Origin: an uncultured Burkholderiales bacterium
GTDB taxonomy: Bacteria > Pseudomonadota > Gammaproteobacteria > Burkholderiales > Burkholderiaceae_C
Assembly (NCBI GenBank): GCA_943908475.1
Contig: CALTTG010000004.1
Coordinates: 68,084 to 132,083 of the forward strand
Length of the DNA stretch: 64,000 nt
Reading direction: 5' to 3'
Both the position numbers and the translations under genes were made by a program. A model generated the notes under the pieces. That model ran no database searches. It was not told where the DNA came from and saw nothing but the letters and a program-made list of their open reading frames with translations. Of the stretch, positions 42,063 through 51,045 are shown piece by piece (position 1 is the first letter of the stretch; the number at the start of each line of letters is the position of its first letter).

Positions 42063-43298
42063 ATGACCGAACGCCGCAAGATCAGCCTGCCCCCCACGGC
42101 CAGCCAGCCCGAACAGGACTCGCCCCGCCGTCGACCGGTGCGCCCCGGCGCAGCCCCCCGCAGCCGTGTGCGCAGCGAGGTCGAAGCCGAGCGCGCAGAA
42201 CGTGCTGAACGTGCGGAGCGCGCCGACCGCACACGCCACATGGCGCAGGACCATCGCCCCCCGAGGCGCGGCCCTGACGCCCGCCGCGATGATGCGCGCC
42301 GTGATGACACCCGCCGCGACGACGAACGCCGAGACCGCCCGCCGCAAGCCAACCGCCCGGCGCACCAGCCACGTCCGCCGCTGAACCCCAAGCCCTGGGA
42401 CGCCCGTCCTGCCCAAGGCCGCACGGAATGGACCGACCGTGGGGATCGGTTTGACCGAGGCGCACGCGACGACCGTGCACCTGCGGCGCCCGAGCCCCGC
42501 CAAGCCGTCCCCACCCCACGCCAAGCGCCGGAAGATGGCCGCGTTCGCTTGTCCAAGCTGATGAGCGAAAAGGGCCTCTCATCGCGCCGCGAGGCCGACG
42601 ACTGGATCATCCAAGGTTGGGTGCGCGTGGACGGGCAAGTTGTCACCGAGTTGGGCACCCGCATCTGGCCCGATCAGCACATCACCATCGATGCCGATGC
42701 CAAGGCCCAACAATCTCAACGCGTGACCATCTTGCTGCACAAGCCGATTGGCTATGTCAGCGGCCAGGCCGAAGACGGTCATGAACCGGCCATTGCCCTG
42801 ATTCGGCCCGACAACCATTGGGCCGAAGACACCATGCCGTGGAAGCTGCAACGCGGCCACTTGCACAAGCTCGCGCCCGCCGGTCGCCTGGACATCGACT
42901 CGACCGGCCTGCTGGTGCTGACCCAAGACGGCCGCATTGCCCGCCACCTGATCGGTGAAGACGCCCTGGTCGAAAAAGAGTACCTGGTGCGGGTGGTCTG
43001 GCAAGACTCGCCCGACGAAGAAAACGTCATGGCCGTGACCCCACCGGAGGTCATTGCCCGCCTGCAGCATGGGCTGATGCTGGACGACAAGCCCCTCAAG
43101 CCCGCCAAGGTGTCTTGGCAAAACGAGCAGCAATTGCGCTTTGTGCTTCGCGAGGGCAAAAAGCGCCAGATCCGGCGCATGTGCGAACAAGTCGGGCTGA
43201 AAGTGGTCGGTCTCAAACGCGTTCGCATGGGACGCGTGGTGTTGGGCAAATTGCCCATGGGCCAGTGGCGCTTCCTGAGGCCCGATGAACAGTTCTGA
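42063..43298 (+). CDS. 23S rRNA pseudouridine synthase (RluB/RluF type)
   Basis: RsuA-family pseudouridine synthase of 411 residues. The N-terminal ~165 residues are Arg/Asp/Glu-rich and disordered, with AERAERAER and RRDDARRDDTRRDD tandem repeats, a common extension in Burkholderiales. Then an S4 domain (VRLSKLMSEKGLSSRREADDW) and the catalytic domain with Asp277 in PAGRLDIDSTGLLVLTQDG. The closest pattern is RluF/RluB (GKKRQIRRMCEQVG at the C-terminus). Which uridine is modified cannot be said. The MFS gene start overlaps its end by 14 bases. Confidence 0.85.
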   Translation: MTERRKISLPPTASQPEQDSPRRRPVRPGAAPRSRVRSEVEAERAERAERAERADRTRHMAQDHRPPRRGPDARRDDARRDDTRRDDERRDRPPQANRPAHQPRPPLNPKPWDARPAQGRTEWTDRGDRFDRGARDDRAPAAPEPRQAVPTPRQAPEDGRVRLSKLMSEKGLSSRREADDWIIQGWVRVDGQVVTELGTRIWPDQHITIDADAKAQQSQRVTILLHKPIGYVSGQAEDGHEPAIALIRPDNHWAEDTMPWKLQRGHLHKLAPAGRLDIDSTGLLVLTQDGRIARHLIGEDALVEKEYLVRVVWQDSPDEENVMAVTPPEVIARLQHGLMLDDKPLKPAKVSWQNEQQLRFVLREGKKRQIRRMCEQVGLKVVGLKRVRMGRVVLGKLPMGQWRFLRPDEQF

Positions 43299-44595
43299 CC
43301 CGGCACTCGCGGGCCGGGCAGCTTCTGCCCCGACGATGGGCGCGATGGTCATCATCCTGGCGCTGTCCTTCCTGCTGGGCCTGCAGCCGGTGGCCACGGA
43401 CCTCTACTTGCCGGCCCTGCCGCAGATGCAGCGGGCGCTGGGCATCAGCCAGGCCGACTCGCAGTGGACGCTGTCCAGCATCGTGTTGGCCTTCGGCTGC
43501 TCGCAGATGGTGTGGGGCCCGGTGTCCGATCGCATCGGACGACGGCCCGTGCTGCTCGGCGGCTTGAGCCTGTTCGTGGTCGCATCCCTGGGCACCACCT
43601 TGGCCATCGATCTGGCTCAAATGATCGCCATGCGGGTGCTTCAAGGGGTGGGCCTGGCCGCTTCGGTGGTGTGTGCCCGGGCCATGATCCGCGACCTCTA
43701 CGAGCCCGAAATGGGGGCGCGTGTGCTGTCCAAAGGGCTCACGGGACTGGGGGCCATCGCCCTCGTGGGCCCCATCCTGGGCGGGCTGGCCGCCAATGGC
43801 CTGGGGTGGCGTGCCGCCCTGGCGGTGGTCGGTCTCTTCGCACTGGCGGGGCTGCTCTTCATCGCCGCATGCCTGCGTGAAACGCTGCCGGCCGAGCGCC
43901 GTCAGGTGGGCATGCCCCTGGCCGTCCGCATCGGCCAATGGCGCGACATCACCCGCCAACCCATGTTCAGGGCGTACACCGCCCTGACCTCGGCCACCTA
44001 TGGCGGGCTCTATGTGTTCCTGGCGGCCTCGTCCTTCGTGTTCATCGATGTGTTGCACATGTCCAGGCCTTGGTTTGGCGTGCTGATGGCTTCGATGTCA
44101 CTGGGTTACCTGATGGGCACCGTGCTGTGCCGAGCCCGGCTCCGGCACATGGGCCTGCCTGACACCGTGCGGCTGGGGGCCTGGCTGTCGGCCTCCTCAG
44201 CCTTGTGCAGCGCCTGCCTGTCGGCCGCCAGCCTGTTGCTGGACTGGACCCCATCCACCCTGTGGCTCTTGCCGGGCTTTTGGCTCTATGCCTTGGCCCA
44301 TGGCATCCACCAACCCTGCAGTCAGGCCGGCGTGGTCGCCGCGTTCCCCCAACAAGCCGGTGCCGCATCGGCCCTGTCGGGGCTCATCATGAGCGTGCTG
44401 GCCTTTGCCATCGGCGCGATGCTGTCGTGGTGGATGAAGCAACCGGGCTGGGCAGGCACCCTCCACCCCATGTTGCTGGGATCGGCCCTGGGAGCCGCCA
44501 TGACCGCCTGGGTGGGCCTGCGCCGGGTGCAACGCCATGGACATCCGCACGCCACGGCCTTGACCCCAACCGCAAGACTGGAGGCTTCGCCATGA
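43285..44595 (+). CDS. Bcr/CflA-type MFS multidrug exporter
   Basis: A 436-residue 12-helix major facilitator with the drug:H+ antiporter-1 motif WGPVSDRIGRRPVLL (loop 2-3) and ATDLYLPALPQ near the N-terminus, typical of Bcr/CflA exporters (bicyclomycin, chloramphenicol). The start overlaps the pseudouridine synthase stop by 14 bases and its stop overlaps the miaA start (ATGA), so it is embedded in a tight gene series with RNA-modification genes, but probably unrelated in function. Confidence 0.85.
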   Translation: MNSSDPALAGRAASAPTMGAMVIILALSFLLGLQPVATDLYLPALPQMQRALGISQADSQWTLSSIVLAFGCSQMVWGPVSDRIGRRPVLLGGLSLFVVASLGTTLAIDLAQMIAMRVLQGVGLAASVVCARAMIRDLYEPEMGARVLSKGLTGLGAIALVGPILGGLAANGLGWRAALAVVGLFALAGLLFIAACLRETLPAERRQVGMPLAVRIGQWRDITRQPMFRAYTALTSATYGGLYVFLAASSFVFIDVLHMSRPWFGVLMASMSLGYLMGTVLCRARLRHMGLPDTVRLGAWLSASSALCSACLSAASLLLDWTPSTLWLLPGFWLYALAHGIHQPCSQAGVVAAFPQQAGAASALSGLIMSVLAFAIGAMLSWWMKQPGWAGTLHPMLLGSALGAAMTAWVGLRRVQRHGHPHATALTPTARLEASP

Positions 44596-45569
44596 GTTCA
44601 CCCGATGACCGCACGCTGATCTTGGCGGGCCCCACCGCATCGGGCAAAACGGCCCTGGCCCTGGCCCTGGCCGAGCACTTGCCGCTGGAAATCATCAGTG
44701 TCGACTCGGCCCTGATCTACCGCGACATGAACGTGGGCACGGCCAAGCCCAGCCCTGAAGAATTGGCCCAGGTGCCACACCACCTGATCGACATCCTCGA
44801 TCCGACCGAAAGCTACAGCGCCGCCCGTTTCGTGCAGGACTCGCGGCGATTGATGGGGGAAATCCGAGCACGCGGACGAACCCCCTTGCTGGTGGGGGGC
44901 ACCATGCTCTACATCAAGGCCTTGATCGATGGCCTGGACGACATCCCGGCGGCGCGCCCCGAGGTGCGAGCCTGGCTGGACGAACGCGCAGCCCGTGACG
45001 GCTGGCCTGCCTTGCACACCGAGCTGTGCCGGGTGGACCCCATCGTCGGCCAGCGGCTGGCACCGCATGACGCCCAACGCATCCAGCGGGCCCTGGAGGT
45101 GTTTCACAGCACGGGCCAGCCCCTGTCGAGCTTTCAGCGACTCCAGCAAGGGCCCCTGCCATCGCAGCAACACGAGGCACCACCGGGCACCTGGATGCTG
45201 TCCCTGGAGCCCACCGAGCGCCAGTGGCTGCACCACCGCATCAACCTGCGTTATGACGGGATGATGGCGCAAGGCCTGGTGACCGAGGTCATGCAGCTTC
45301 GCGCCCGGGGCGACCTGCACCTGGACCTGCCGTCGATGCGATGCGTGGGTTACCGACAGGTCTGGGAGGCCCTCGATCAAGGTCTCGACCTGAACGATGC
45401 GCGACATCGCTCGGTCGTGGCCGAGCGTGGTGCTGCCGCCACCCGCCAGCTGGCCAAACGGCAAATCACGTGGTTGCGCAGCATGCCGTGGCGTGTGTCG
45501 CTGGCCTGCGATCGGCTCAGCCTGGACCAGCAGTGTCTGCACGCGGTGCAGACCTTGAGCCGCCATTAA
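44592..45569 (+). CDS. miaA: tRNA dimethylallyltransferase
   Basis: Adds the isopentenyl group to A37 of tRNAs reading UNN codons. The 325-residue protein has the P-loop GPTASGKTAL, DSALIYRDMNVGTAKP, GGTMLYIKALIDGL, NAQRIQR-type (HDAQRIQRALEV) and SMRCVGYRQVWEAL motifs. Starts within the stop of the MFS gene (4-base overlap). Ends in a TTAA shared with the stop codon of the convergent marR gene. mutL and miaA are neighbours in many proteobacteria, here with two genes inserted between. Confidence 0.96.
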   Translation: MSSPDDRTLILAGPTASGKTALALALAEHLPLEIISVDSALIYRDMNVGTAKPSPEELAQVPHHLIDILDPTESYSAARFVQDSRRLMGEIRARGRTPLLVGGTMLYIKALIDGLDDIPAARPEVRAWLDERAARDGWPALHTELCRVDPIVGQRLAPHDAQRIQRALEVFHSTGQPLSSFQRLQQGPLPSQQHEAPPGTWMLSLEPTERQWLHHRINLRYDGMMAQGLVTEVMQLRARGDLHLDLPSMRCVGYRQVWEALDQGLDLNDARHRSVVAERGAAATRQLAKRQITWLRSMPWRVSLACDRLSLDQQCLHAVQTLSRH

Positions 45570-46054
45570 CTCAGCGCGTCTTGCCGATGGGCTTCGGCAT
45601 TGGCCGCCAAGCGCTGCAGCATGCTCACCAGCGTCTGCCACTCGTCGCGCGAAAAGCCCTGCAAATACGCGTTCTGCACGGACGACAGCACCTCGGGCAC
45701 ACGGGCCGCAGCCGCCCGCCCCTCCGGTGTGAGCTCCAGCCGTGACACGCGGCGGTCTTCGGTGGAGCGCACGCGCCGGCACAGGCCTTTGGCCTCCAGC
45801 CGGTCCAGGGTGCGGGTCAAGGCGCCCGGGTCGATCTGCATCTCCCGGGACAGCTCGGCCAGGGTGGACGCCTGTCCCTTGGACAGCAAAAACAAGGGGG
45901 CCCACTGGGCGTGGGTCAAGCCTTCACAGGCCAGACGGCGATCAACTTCATTGGTCAGGCTTTGCATCACCCGGCGCATGAGGTAGCCCACCGAAGCGTC
46001 GCTGCAATAGCCCTCGGGCCGGTAGAACACCTCGTCAGGCAATTGTTTGCTCAT
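45566..46054 (-). CDS. MarR family transcriptional regulator
   Basis: A 162-residue winged-helix repressor: helices SVGYLMRRVMQSL, WAPLFLLSKGQ, recognition region TLAELSREMQIDPGALTRTLDRLEAKGLCRRV and wing STEDRRVSRLELTPEGR. The ATG at 46054 lies 6 bases after an AAAAAT -10 and a perfect -35 TTGACA with 17-base spacer, so the gene is probably leaderless. Two TTGC-N4-GCAA sites overlap this promoter, which implies autorepression. It is divergent to an ABC exporter gene it likely controls, a common arrangement. Confidence 0.9.
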   Translation of the reverse strand: MSKQLPDEVFYRPEGYCSDASVGYLMRRVMQSLTNEVDRRLACEGLTHAQWAPLFLLSKGQASTLAELSREMQIDPGALTRTLDRLEAKGLCRRVRSTEDRRVSRLELTPEGRAAAARVPEVLSSVQNAYLQGFSRDEWQTLVSMLQRLAANAEAHRQDALS

Positions 46055-46089
46055 GCAAGCATTTTTGTTGCCTGCGCAAATATTGTCAA
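46047..46089 (-). promoter_or_regulatory. marR promoter and paired operators
   Basis: Minus-strand promoter: -35 TTGACA (46084-46089), 17-base spacer, -10 AAAAAT (46061-46066), then 6 bases to the ATG. Two inverted repeats TTGC-N4-GCAA (46047-46058 and 46068-46079) are spaced 21 bases centre to centre, i.e. on the same DNA face; one is in the spacer, the other at the start codon. Typical MarR-dimer sites. Confidence 0.65.
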
Positions 46090-46094
46090 GACAC

Positions 46095-46100
46095 GATAAT
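46095..46100 (+). promoter_or_regulatory. -10-like box of the ABC exporter (possible leaderless start)
   Basis: GATAAT stands 6 bases before the ATG at 46107, next to the marR operators. A convincing -35 at standard distance is not visible. Confidence 0.45.
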
Positions 46101-46106
46101 GCGCAC

Positions 46107-47936
46107 ATGAGCACGTCCGCCACCTCTCCCGTCACGCCGCCTGTGGGCATGACACCCCTCGACGACGACACCGCCTCCAAGGCTCGCCCGGGTGCCCTCA
46201 AAGCCCTGGGCCCATTCCTGCGCCCCTACCGTGGTCGCATCTTGCTGGCCCTGGTGTTTTTGGTGCTGGCGGCGGTCACCACCCTCGTGCTGCCGATGGC
46301 GTTGCGCGCCCTGATCGACCAGGGGTTCCTGCCCGCCGACCCCGGTGAGCGCATCGTGGCCATGCGTGAGCATTTCATGGTGCTGGCCGCCGTGGGCGTG
46401 GCCCTGGGCTTTTTCTCGGCGCTGCGCTACTACTGCGTGACATGGCTGGGCGAGCGCGTGGCTGCCGATCTGAAAGACGCGGTCTATGCCCATGTGATCC
46501 GCCAAAGCCCCCAATTCTTTGAAACGACCCAAACCGGCGAAGTGCTGTCGCGATTGACGGCAGACACCACCTTGATCCAAAGCGTGGTGGGCTCCAGCCT
46601 GTCGATGGGGCTGCGCAACGTCATCATGGGCCTGGGCGCCCTGATCATGCTGGTGGTCACCAACCCTCGCGTGATGGCCCTGGTGCTGGGGGTGATCGCC
46701 CTGGTCGTCATCCCTGCGGTCATCGCGGGTCGGCGTGTGCGCCGACTGTCCCGCGACAGCCAGGACCGCGTCGCAGACTCCAGTGCCATCGCGTCTGAAG
46801 TGCTCAACGCCGTGACGGTGGTGCAAAGCTATGCCGCCGAGCAACGAGAAGCCACACGCTTCGCCCACGCCACCGAAGAAGCCTTCCAAACGAGCGTGCG
46901 CCGTGCCCGCACCCGCGCCGCCCTGGTGGCCTTCCTGATTTCGGGCATTGCCAGTGCGCTGTTGTGGGGCCTCTACCAAGGCAGTCAGGCTGTGGTGGAG
47001 GGGCACATCAGTGCGGGCCACATGGGGCAAACCGTGCTGTATGTGATCTTGTTGATCAGCTCGACCGCCGCCTTGTCGGAAATCTATGGCGAAGTCCTGC
47101 GTGCGGCAGGCGCCACGGAACGCCTCGTCGAGCTGCTGCAGACGCGCTCCCACATTGCCGCCCCGCGTCAGCCCCAAGCGTTGCCGGCTGTGCAGCGTGG
47201 GGCCGCCGTTCGATTCACTGACCTGAGCTTTCACTACCCTTCGCGCCCGAGCCAGGCGGCGTTGCGGGGCTTCAACCTGGACATCCAGCCTGGCGAAACC
47301 ATCGCCTTGGTGGGGCCAAGCGGTGCGGGCAAATCCACCGTGTTCCAGTTGTTGCTGCGGTTTTACGACCCCCAAAGCGGCACCATCGCCCTGGACGGCG
47401 TGCCGCTGCCGTCTCTGGGCCTGCAAGCCCTGCGCGAACGCATTGGCATCGTGCCGCAAGACAGCACGGTGTTCTCGACTTCCGCGATGGAGAACATCCG
47501 CTACGGCCGTCCCGGCGCCAGCGATGCCGAGGTGATCGAGGCCGCCAAGGCGGCCCATGCACACGAGTTCCTGGTCCAGTTGCCTGAGGGCTATCAGACC
47601 TTCCTGGGCGAGCGCGGCGTGCGCTTGTCTGGGGGACAACGCCAACGCATCAGCATCGCCCGAGCCATCCTGAAGAACGCGCCCTTGCTGCTGCTGGACG
47701 AGGCCACCAGTGCACTGGACACGGAAAGCGAACGCGCCGTGCAAGCGGCCTTGGAAGAGGCCATGAAAGACCGCACCACCTTGGTCATCGCCCACCGCCT
47801 CAGCACCGTCATCAATGCCGATCGCATCGTGGTGCTCGACGGTGGCCAAATCGTCGACGTGGGCAGTCACGCCGAGCTCATGGCCCGAAATGGGCTGTAC
47901 ACGAAGCTCGCCTCGATGCAATTCGAGTCATCCTGA
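46107..47936 (+). CDS. ABC exporter, fused permease-ATPase
   Basis: A 609-residue half-transporter of the lipid/drug exporter (MsbA-like, ABCB) type: six membrane helices (about 40-320), then ATPase domain with Walker A GPSGAGKST, Q-loop IVPQDSTVF, signature LSGGQRQRISIARA, Walker B LLLLDEATSALD and H-loop IAHRLSTV. Functions as a homodimer presumably. The ATG at 46107 is used; the long preceding open frame overlaps the marR promoter. Likely repressed by the divergent MarR protein, suggesting a drug or toxic-compound efflux role. Confidence 0.9.
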   Translation: MSTSATSPVTPPVGMTPLDDDTASKARPGALKALGPFLRPYRGRILLALVFLVLAAVTTLVLPMALRALIDQGFLPADPGERIVAMREHFMVLAAVGVALGFFSALRYYCVTWLGERVAADLKDAVYAHVIRQSPQFFETTQTGEVLSRLTADTTLIQSVVGSSLSMGLRNVIMGLGALIMLVVTNPRVMALVLGVIALVVIPAVIAGRRVRRLSRDSQDRVADSSAIASEVLNAVTVVQSYAAEQREATRFAHATEEAFQTSVRRARTRAALVAFLISGIASALLWGLYQGSQAVVEGHISAGHMGQTVLYVILLISSTAALSEIYGEVLRAAGATERLVELLQTRSHIAAPRQPQALPAVQRGAAVRFTDLSFHYPSRPSQAALRGFNLDIQPGETIALVGPSGAGKSTVFQLLLRFYDPQSGTIALDGVPLPSLGLQALRERIGIVPQDSTVFSTSAMENIRYGRPGASDAEVIEAAKAAHAHEFLVQLPEGYQTFLGERGVRLSGGQRQRISIARAILKNAPLLLLDEATSALDTESERAVQAALEEAMKDRTTLVIAHRLSTVINADRIVVLDGGQIVDVGSHAELMARNGLYTKLASMQFESS

Positions 47937-47990
47937 GCGCAGACTGCCGCGTTGAACCTTCATCTTTTTCACTGTTGTGAGCCTGTCGCC

Positions 47991-48656
47991 ATGAAACCCA
48001 CTGCCATCACCCGCCCCCTGCTGCTGACCACCTTGAGCGCGATGCTGCTGGTCAGCGGCTGCGCCAACATGGACGCCACCGAGCGCGGCACCGCCACGGG
48101 CGCGGCCATTGGCGCCATTGCTGGCGCGGTGATCGGTCAAGCCACCAGCAAGAACGCCGGCGCCGGCGCCGCCATCGGTGGCATTGCCGGGGCCGTGATC
48201 GGCAATGTGTGGTCCAAACGCATGGAAGAGCAAAAGCGGGCGATGGAACAGGCCACGCAAGGCACGCCCGTCGAGGTGACCCGCACCGCTGACAACCAGC
48301 TCAAGCTGGAGATTCCCGCGGACATTTCGTTCGACAAAAACAGCGCCGCCCTCAAACCGGAGCTGCGCGCCGTGCTGGACACCTTCGCCGATGGCCTGCG
48401 CCAGAACAGCAATGGCATGGTGGTGCGCATCGTCGGACACACCGACAGCTCAGGCAGCGATGCCATCAACAATCCACTGTCGCTGCAGCGCGCCGAGACC
48501 CTCAAAGACTACCTGACCGACCGCAGCGTGCCGGCCAACCGCGTCGAAACGGCCGGCCGTGGCTCGCGCGAACCCGTTGCCAGCAACGACAATGCACAAG
48601 GTCAGGCCAAGAACCGCCGCGTGGAAATTTTCCTGCGCGAACCCGGCCAATCCTGA
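47991..48656 (+). CDS. OmpA-like outer-membrane lipoprotein (YiaD type)
   Basis: A 221-residue lipoprotein precursor: lipobox LVSGC with lipidated Cys24, glycine-rich membrane-anchor segment (glycine-zipper GAAIGAIAGAVIGQ and GAAIGGIAGAVIG, about 36-73), and a C-terminal OmpA domain with FDKNSAALKPE and VVRIVGHTDSSGSDAINNPLSLQRA, which binds peptidoglycan. Same strand as the ABC exporter (54 bases) and thyA (11 bases). Confidence 0.9.
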   Translation: MKPTAITRPLLLTTLSAMLLVSGCANMDATERGTATGAAIGAIAGAVIGQATSKNAGAGAAIGGIAGAVIGNVWSKRMEEQKRAMEQATQGTPVEVTRTADNQLKLEIPADISFDKNSAALKPELRAVLDTFADGLRQNSNGMVVRIVGHTDSSGSDAINNPLSLQRAETLKDYLTDRSVPANRVETAGRGSREPVASNDNAQGQAKNRRVEIFLREPGQS

Positions 48657-48667
48657 AAGTCACCTGA

Positions 48668-49498
48668 ATGAGCCGCCCCGTCCGTCACCAGTACGAAGAT
48701 TTCATGCGCCACGTGCACACCCATGGTGTGCTCAAGACCGACCGCACCGGCACCGGCACGCGCAGCGTGTTTGGCCACCAAATGCGCTTCGACCTGTCGG
48801 AAGGTTTCCCGCTGGTCACCACCAAAAAAGTGCACCTCAAATCCATCATCGTGGAATTGCTGTGGTTCCTTCGCGGTGACGACAACGTGAAATGGCTGCA
48901 AGAGCGCGGCGTGACGATCTGGGATGAGTGGGCGCGCGAAGATGGATCGCTGGGCCCGGTGTACGGGGTGCAATGGCGAAACTGGCCGAAGCCCGACGGC
49001 ACCCACGTCGATCAAATCGCCGATGTGGTCAAACAGCTCCGGCAGAGCCCCGATTCCCGCCGCATCATCGTGAGCGCCTGGAACCCGGGGCTGATCGACC
49101 AGATGGCCTTGCCCCCCTGCCATGCGTTCTTCCAGTTCTACGTGGCCCCGGCCAGCGAACCGGGCGGCAAAGGCAAACTCAGCTGCCAGCTCTACCAGCG
49201 CAGTGCCGACATCTTCCTCGGTGTGCCGTTCAACATCGCCTCCTATGCGCTGCTCACCCACATGCTGGCACAGCAATGCGACCTTGACGTGGGCGACTTC
49301 ATCTGGACGGGTGGCGACTGCCACATCTACAGCAACCACACGGAACAGGTCGAGCTGCAACTCAGCCGCGAACCTTTCGCCTACCCTGTGCTGAACATCA
49401 AGCGCAAACCTGAATCGATCTTTGACTACGCGTACGAAGACTTCGAAGTGCTGGAGTATCAGCACCATGCGCCCATCAAGGCGCCCGTGGCGGTCTGA
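48668..49498 (+). CDS. thyA: Thymidylate synthase
   Basis: Methylates dUMP to dTMP with methylene-tetrahydrofolate. The 276-residue protein has the catalytic Cys151 in ALPPCHAFFQFYV and the dUMP-binding QRSADIFLGVPFNIASYALL block, and the RTGTGT start motif. 11 bases after the OmpA-like gene; folA, which regenerates its cofactor, follows 14 bases later, so thyA-folA form an operon, as in many bacteria. Confidence 0.97.
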   Translation: MSRPVRHQYEDFMRHVHTHGVLKTDRTGTGTRSVFGHQMRFDLSEGFPLVTTKKVHLKSIIVELLWFLRGDDNVKWLQERGVTIWDEWAREDGSLGPVYGVQWRNWPKPDGTHVDQIADVVKQLRQSPDSRRIIVSAWNPGLIDQMALPPCHAFFQFYVAPASEPGGKGKLSCQLYQRSADIFLGVPFNIASYALLTHMLAQQCDLDVGDFIWTGGDCHIYSNHTEQVELQLSREPFAYPVLNIKRKPESIFDYAYEDFEVLEYQHHAPIKAPVAV

Positions 49499-49512
49499 GG
49501 AGCAACCGATCC

Positions 49513-50037
49513 ATGTCCACGCCACCTGCCATGCTCAGCCTGATCGCGGCCGTCGCGCACCACGGGGCCATTGGTCGACACAACGACCTGCTGTGGCACG
49601 ACAGCCGCGACCAAAAGCATTTTCGTGCGGCCACCCTGGGCTGCCCGGTCATCATGGGGCGCCGCACCTGGGACTCGCTGCCCGAGCGCTTCCGCCCACT
49701 GCCCGGTCGCCGCAACATCGTGGTCACGCGCAACGCCGACTGGCAAGGTGCCGGGGCCGAGGTGGCTCATTCGCTGCCTGAAGCACTGGCCCGAGTGGCC
49801 GGAGCCCCCAAGGCCTTCGTGATGGGGGGCGGGCAACTCTACGCCGAGGCCTTGCCGATGGCCGATGAACTCATGCTCACCGAGGTCGATGCGTCGTTCG
49901 AAGCCGACACCTTCTTCCCCACCTGGAACCCAGGTGATTTCGAGGTGGTGGCCCGAGAAGAGCACCCCCCAGAAGCTGGAACGGCCGAGAGCCCTGCTCG
50001 CCCCGGCTTTGCGTTCGTGACGTATCGGCGACGTTGA
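49513..50037 (+). CDS. folA: Dihydrofolate reductase
   Basis: Reduces dihydrofolate with NADPH, restoring tetrahydrofolate used by ThyA. The 174-residue product has the N-terminal LIAAVAHHGAIGRHNDLLWH (with IGRHN...W), VIMGRRTWDSLP, RRNIVVTRN and VMGGGQLYAEALP motifs. ATG at 49513, 14 bases after thyA. Confidence 0.95.
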   Translation: MSTPPAMLSLIAAVAHHGAIGRHNDLLWHDSRDQKHFRAATLGCPVIMGRRTWDSLPERFRPLPGRRNIVVTRNADWQGAGAEVAHSLPEALARVAGAPKAFVMGGGQLYAEALPMADELMLTEVDASFEADTFFPTWNPGDFEVVAREEHPPEAGTAESPARPGFAFVTYRRR

Positions 50038-50055
50038 CTGCCGCACTTCTGCCCT

Positions 50056-50076
50056 GTTTGATATATTGATTCAAAC
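50056..50076. promoter_or_regulatory. Palindrome upstream of binding-protein gene
   Basis: GTTTGA (50056-50061) and TCAAAC (50071-50076) are inverted repeats separated by 9 bases, in an AT-rich patch (ATATATTGAT) unlike the surrounding GC-rich DNA, 19 bases before the ATG. Likely an operator or promoter of the SBP-kinase operon. The TATATT within could be a -10 box, but no standard -35 is at the right distance. Confidence 0.4.
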
Positions 50077-50094
50077 ATGGCACCGGAGTAAAGC

Positions 50095-51045
50095 ATGAAC
50101 CGTCGAGAGGTGCTGCTGGCATGCTCAGTGCCTTGGCTTTCAGCCTGCAGCCCCGACACCTCACCCATGCGGCTGGCCCTCAATGCGTGGGCCGGCTATG
50201 CCCTGCTGTTCCTGGCCCAAGACTTGGGTCTCTTGGAAGAAAACAGCTGCAGACTGGTGGAGTTCCCGTCCAACACGGCGAGCATGCTGGCCCTGGCCAA
50301 CGGTGAAGTCACCCTGGCCGCGCTGACGCTGGACGAGTTGCTCCAAGCCCGAGAGAGCGGCGTGGACCTGCGGGTGGTCATGGTGTTTGACGAGTCGCAC
50401 GGGGCCGACATGGTGATGGTGCGCTCAGACATTCACTCGCTCCAGCAGCTTCGAGGTCGTCGCATCGCCGTGGAATCGACCGCCGTGGGCGCTTTGATGC
50501 TGTCCAAGCTGCTGAGCGAGGCCGGACTGGAGGCCACTGACTTGGTCAAGGTGCCCTTGACGGCCGACCAGCACATCGACGCCTACCGAGCTGGGCGGGT
50601 GGACGCGGTCATCACCTTCGAGCCCATGGCCTCACAGTTGCGCAGCCTGGGTGCACGTCGCTTGTTGGACAGCAGCCAGTTTCCCGGGCTGATCGTCGAC
50701 GTCTTGGCGGTGCCTGCCCCATCACTCGCCCCGCACGGACCGGCGCTTCGCGCCCTGATCCAGGCCCACGAACGGGCCCTGCGCCATCTGCAATCACAAC
50801 CCCAAGACGCCGCCAAGCGACTGGCCCCGCATCTTCAAATCACGCCCGAGGAGGTGCTGATGGCCCTTCGGGGCATTCACCTGATCGATGCCAAGGACAA
50901 CCACCGTTGGCTGTCCGGCCCCAATCCTGCCTTGATGCAATCGGCACACATGGTGAGTCAACTGATGCTGGCGTCTCGCCTCCTGCGAACGCAGCCGCGG
51001 CTGACGTCCTTGTGTGCCCCCGAGTTCCTCCCGGAGGCCGGATGA
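50095..51045 (+). CDS. Solute-binding lipoprotein (NMT1/SsuA-like)
   Basis: A 316-residue periplasmic-binding protein of the NitT/TauT (NMT1/SsuA) type: MRLALNAWAGYALLFLAQDLGLL, substrate-pocket region ANGEVTLAALTLDELL, and the VMVRSDIHSLQQLRGRRIAVES block typical of this fold. A signal with lipobox WLSAC (Cys18) anchors it to the membrane. No ABC permease or ATPase is adjacent; instead its stop overlaps the start of a sensor kinase (ATGA). It therefore probably feeds a signal, not uptake. Ligand unknown. Confidence 0.8.
   Translation: MNRREVLLACSVPWLSACSPDTSPMRLALNAWAGYALLFLAQDLGLLEENSCRLVEFPSNTASMLALANGEVTLAALTLDELLQARESGVDLRVVMVFDESHGADMVMVRSDIHSLQQLRGRRIAVESTAVGALMLSKLLSEAGLEATDLVKVPLTADQHIDAYRAGRVDAVITFEPMASQLRSLGARRLLDSSQFPGLIVDVLAVPAPSLAPHGPALRALIQAHERALRHLQSQPQDAAKRLAPHLQITPEEVLMALRGIHLIDAKDNHRWLSGPNPALMQSAHMVSQLMLASRLLRTQPRLTSLCAPEFLPEAG

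Noticed and set aside
46086..47921. 611-codon open frame antisense to the ABC exporter
   Set aside because: Opposite to conserved Walker and signature motifs; His/Gln-rich composition indicates a shadow frame.
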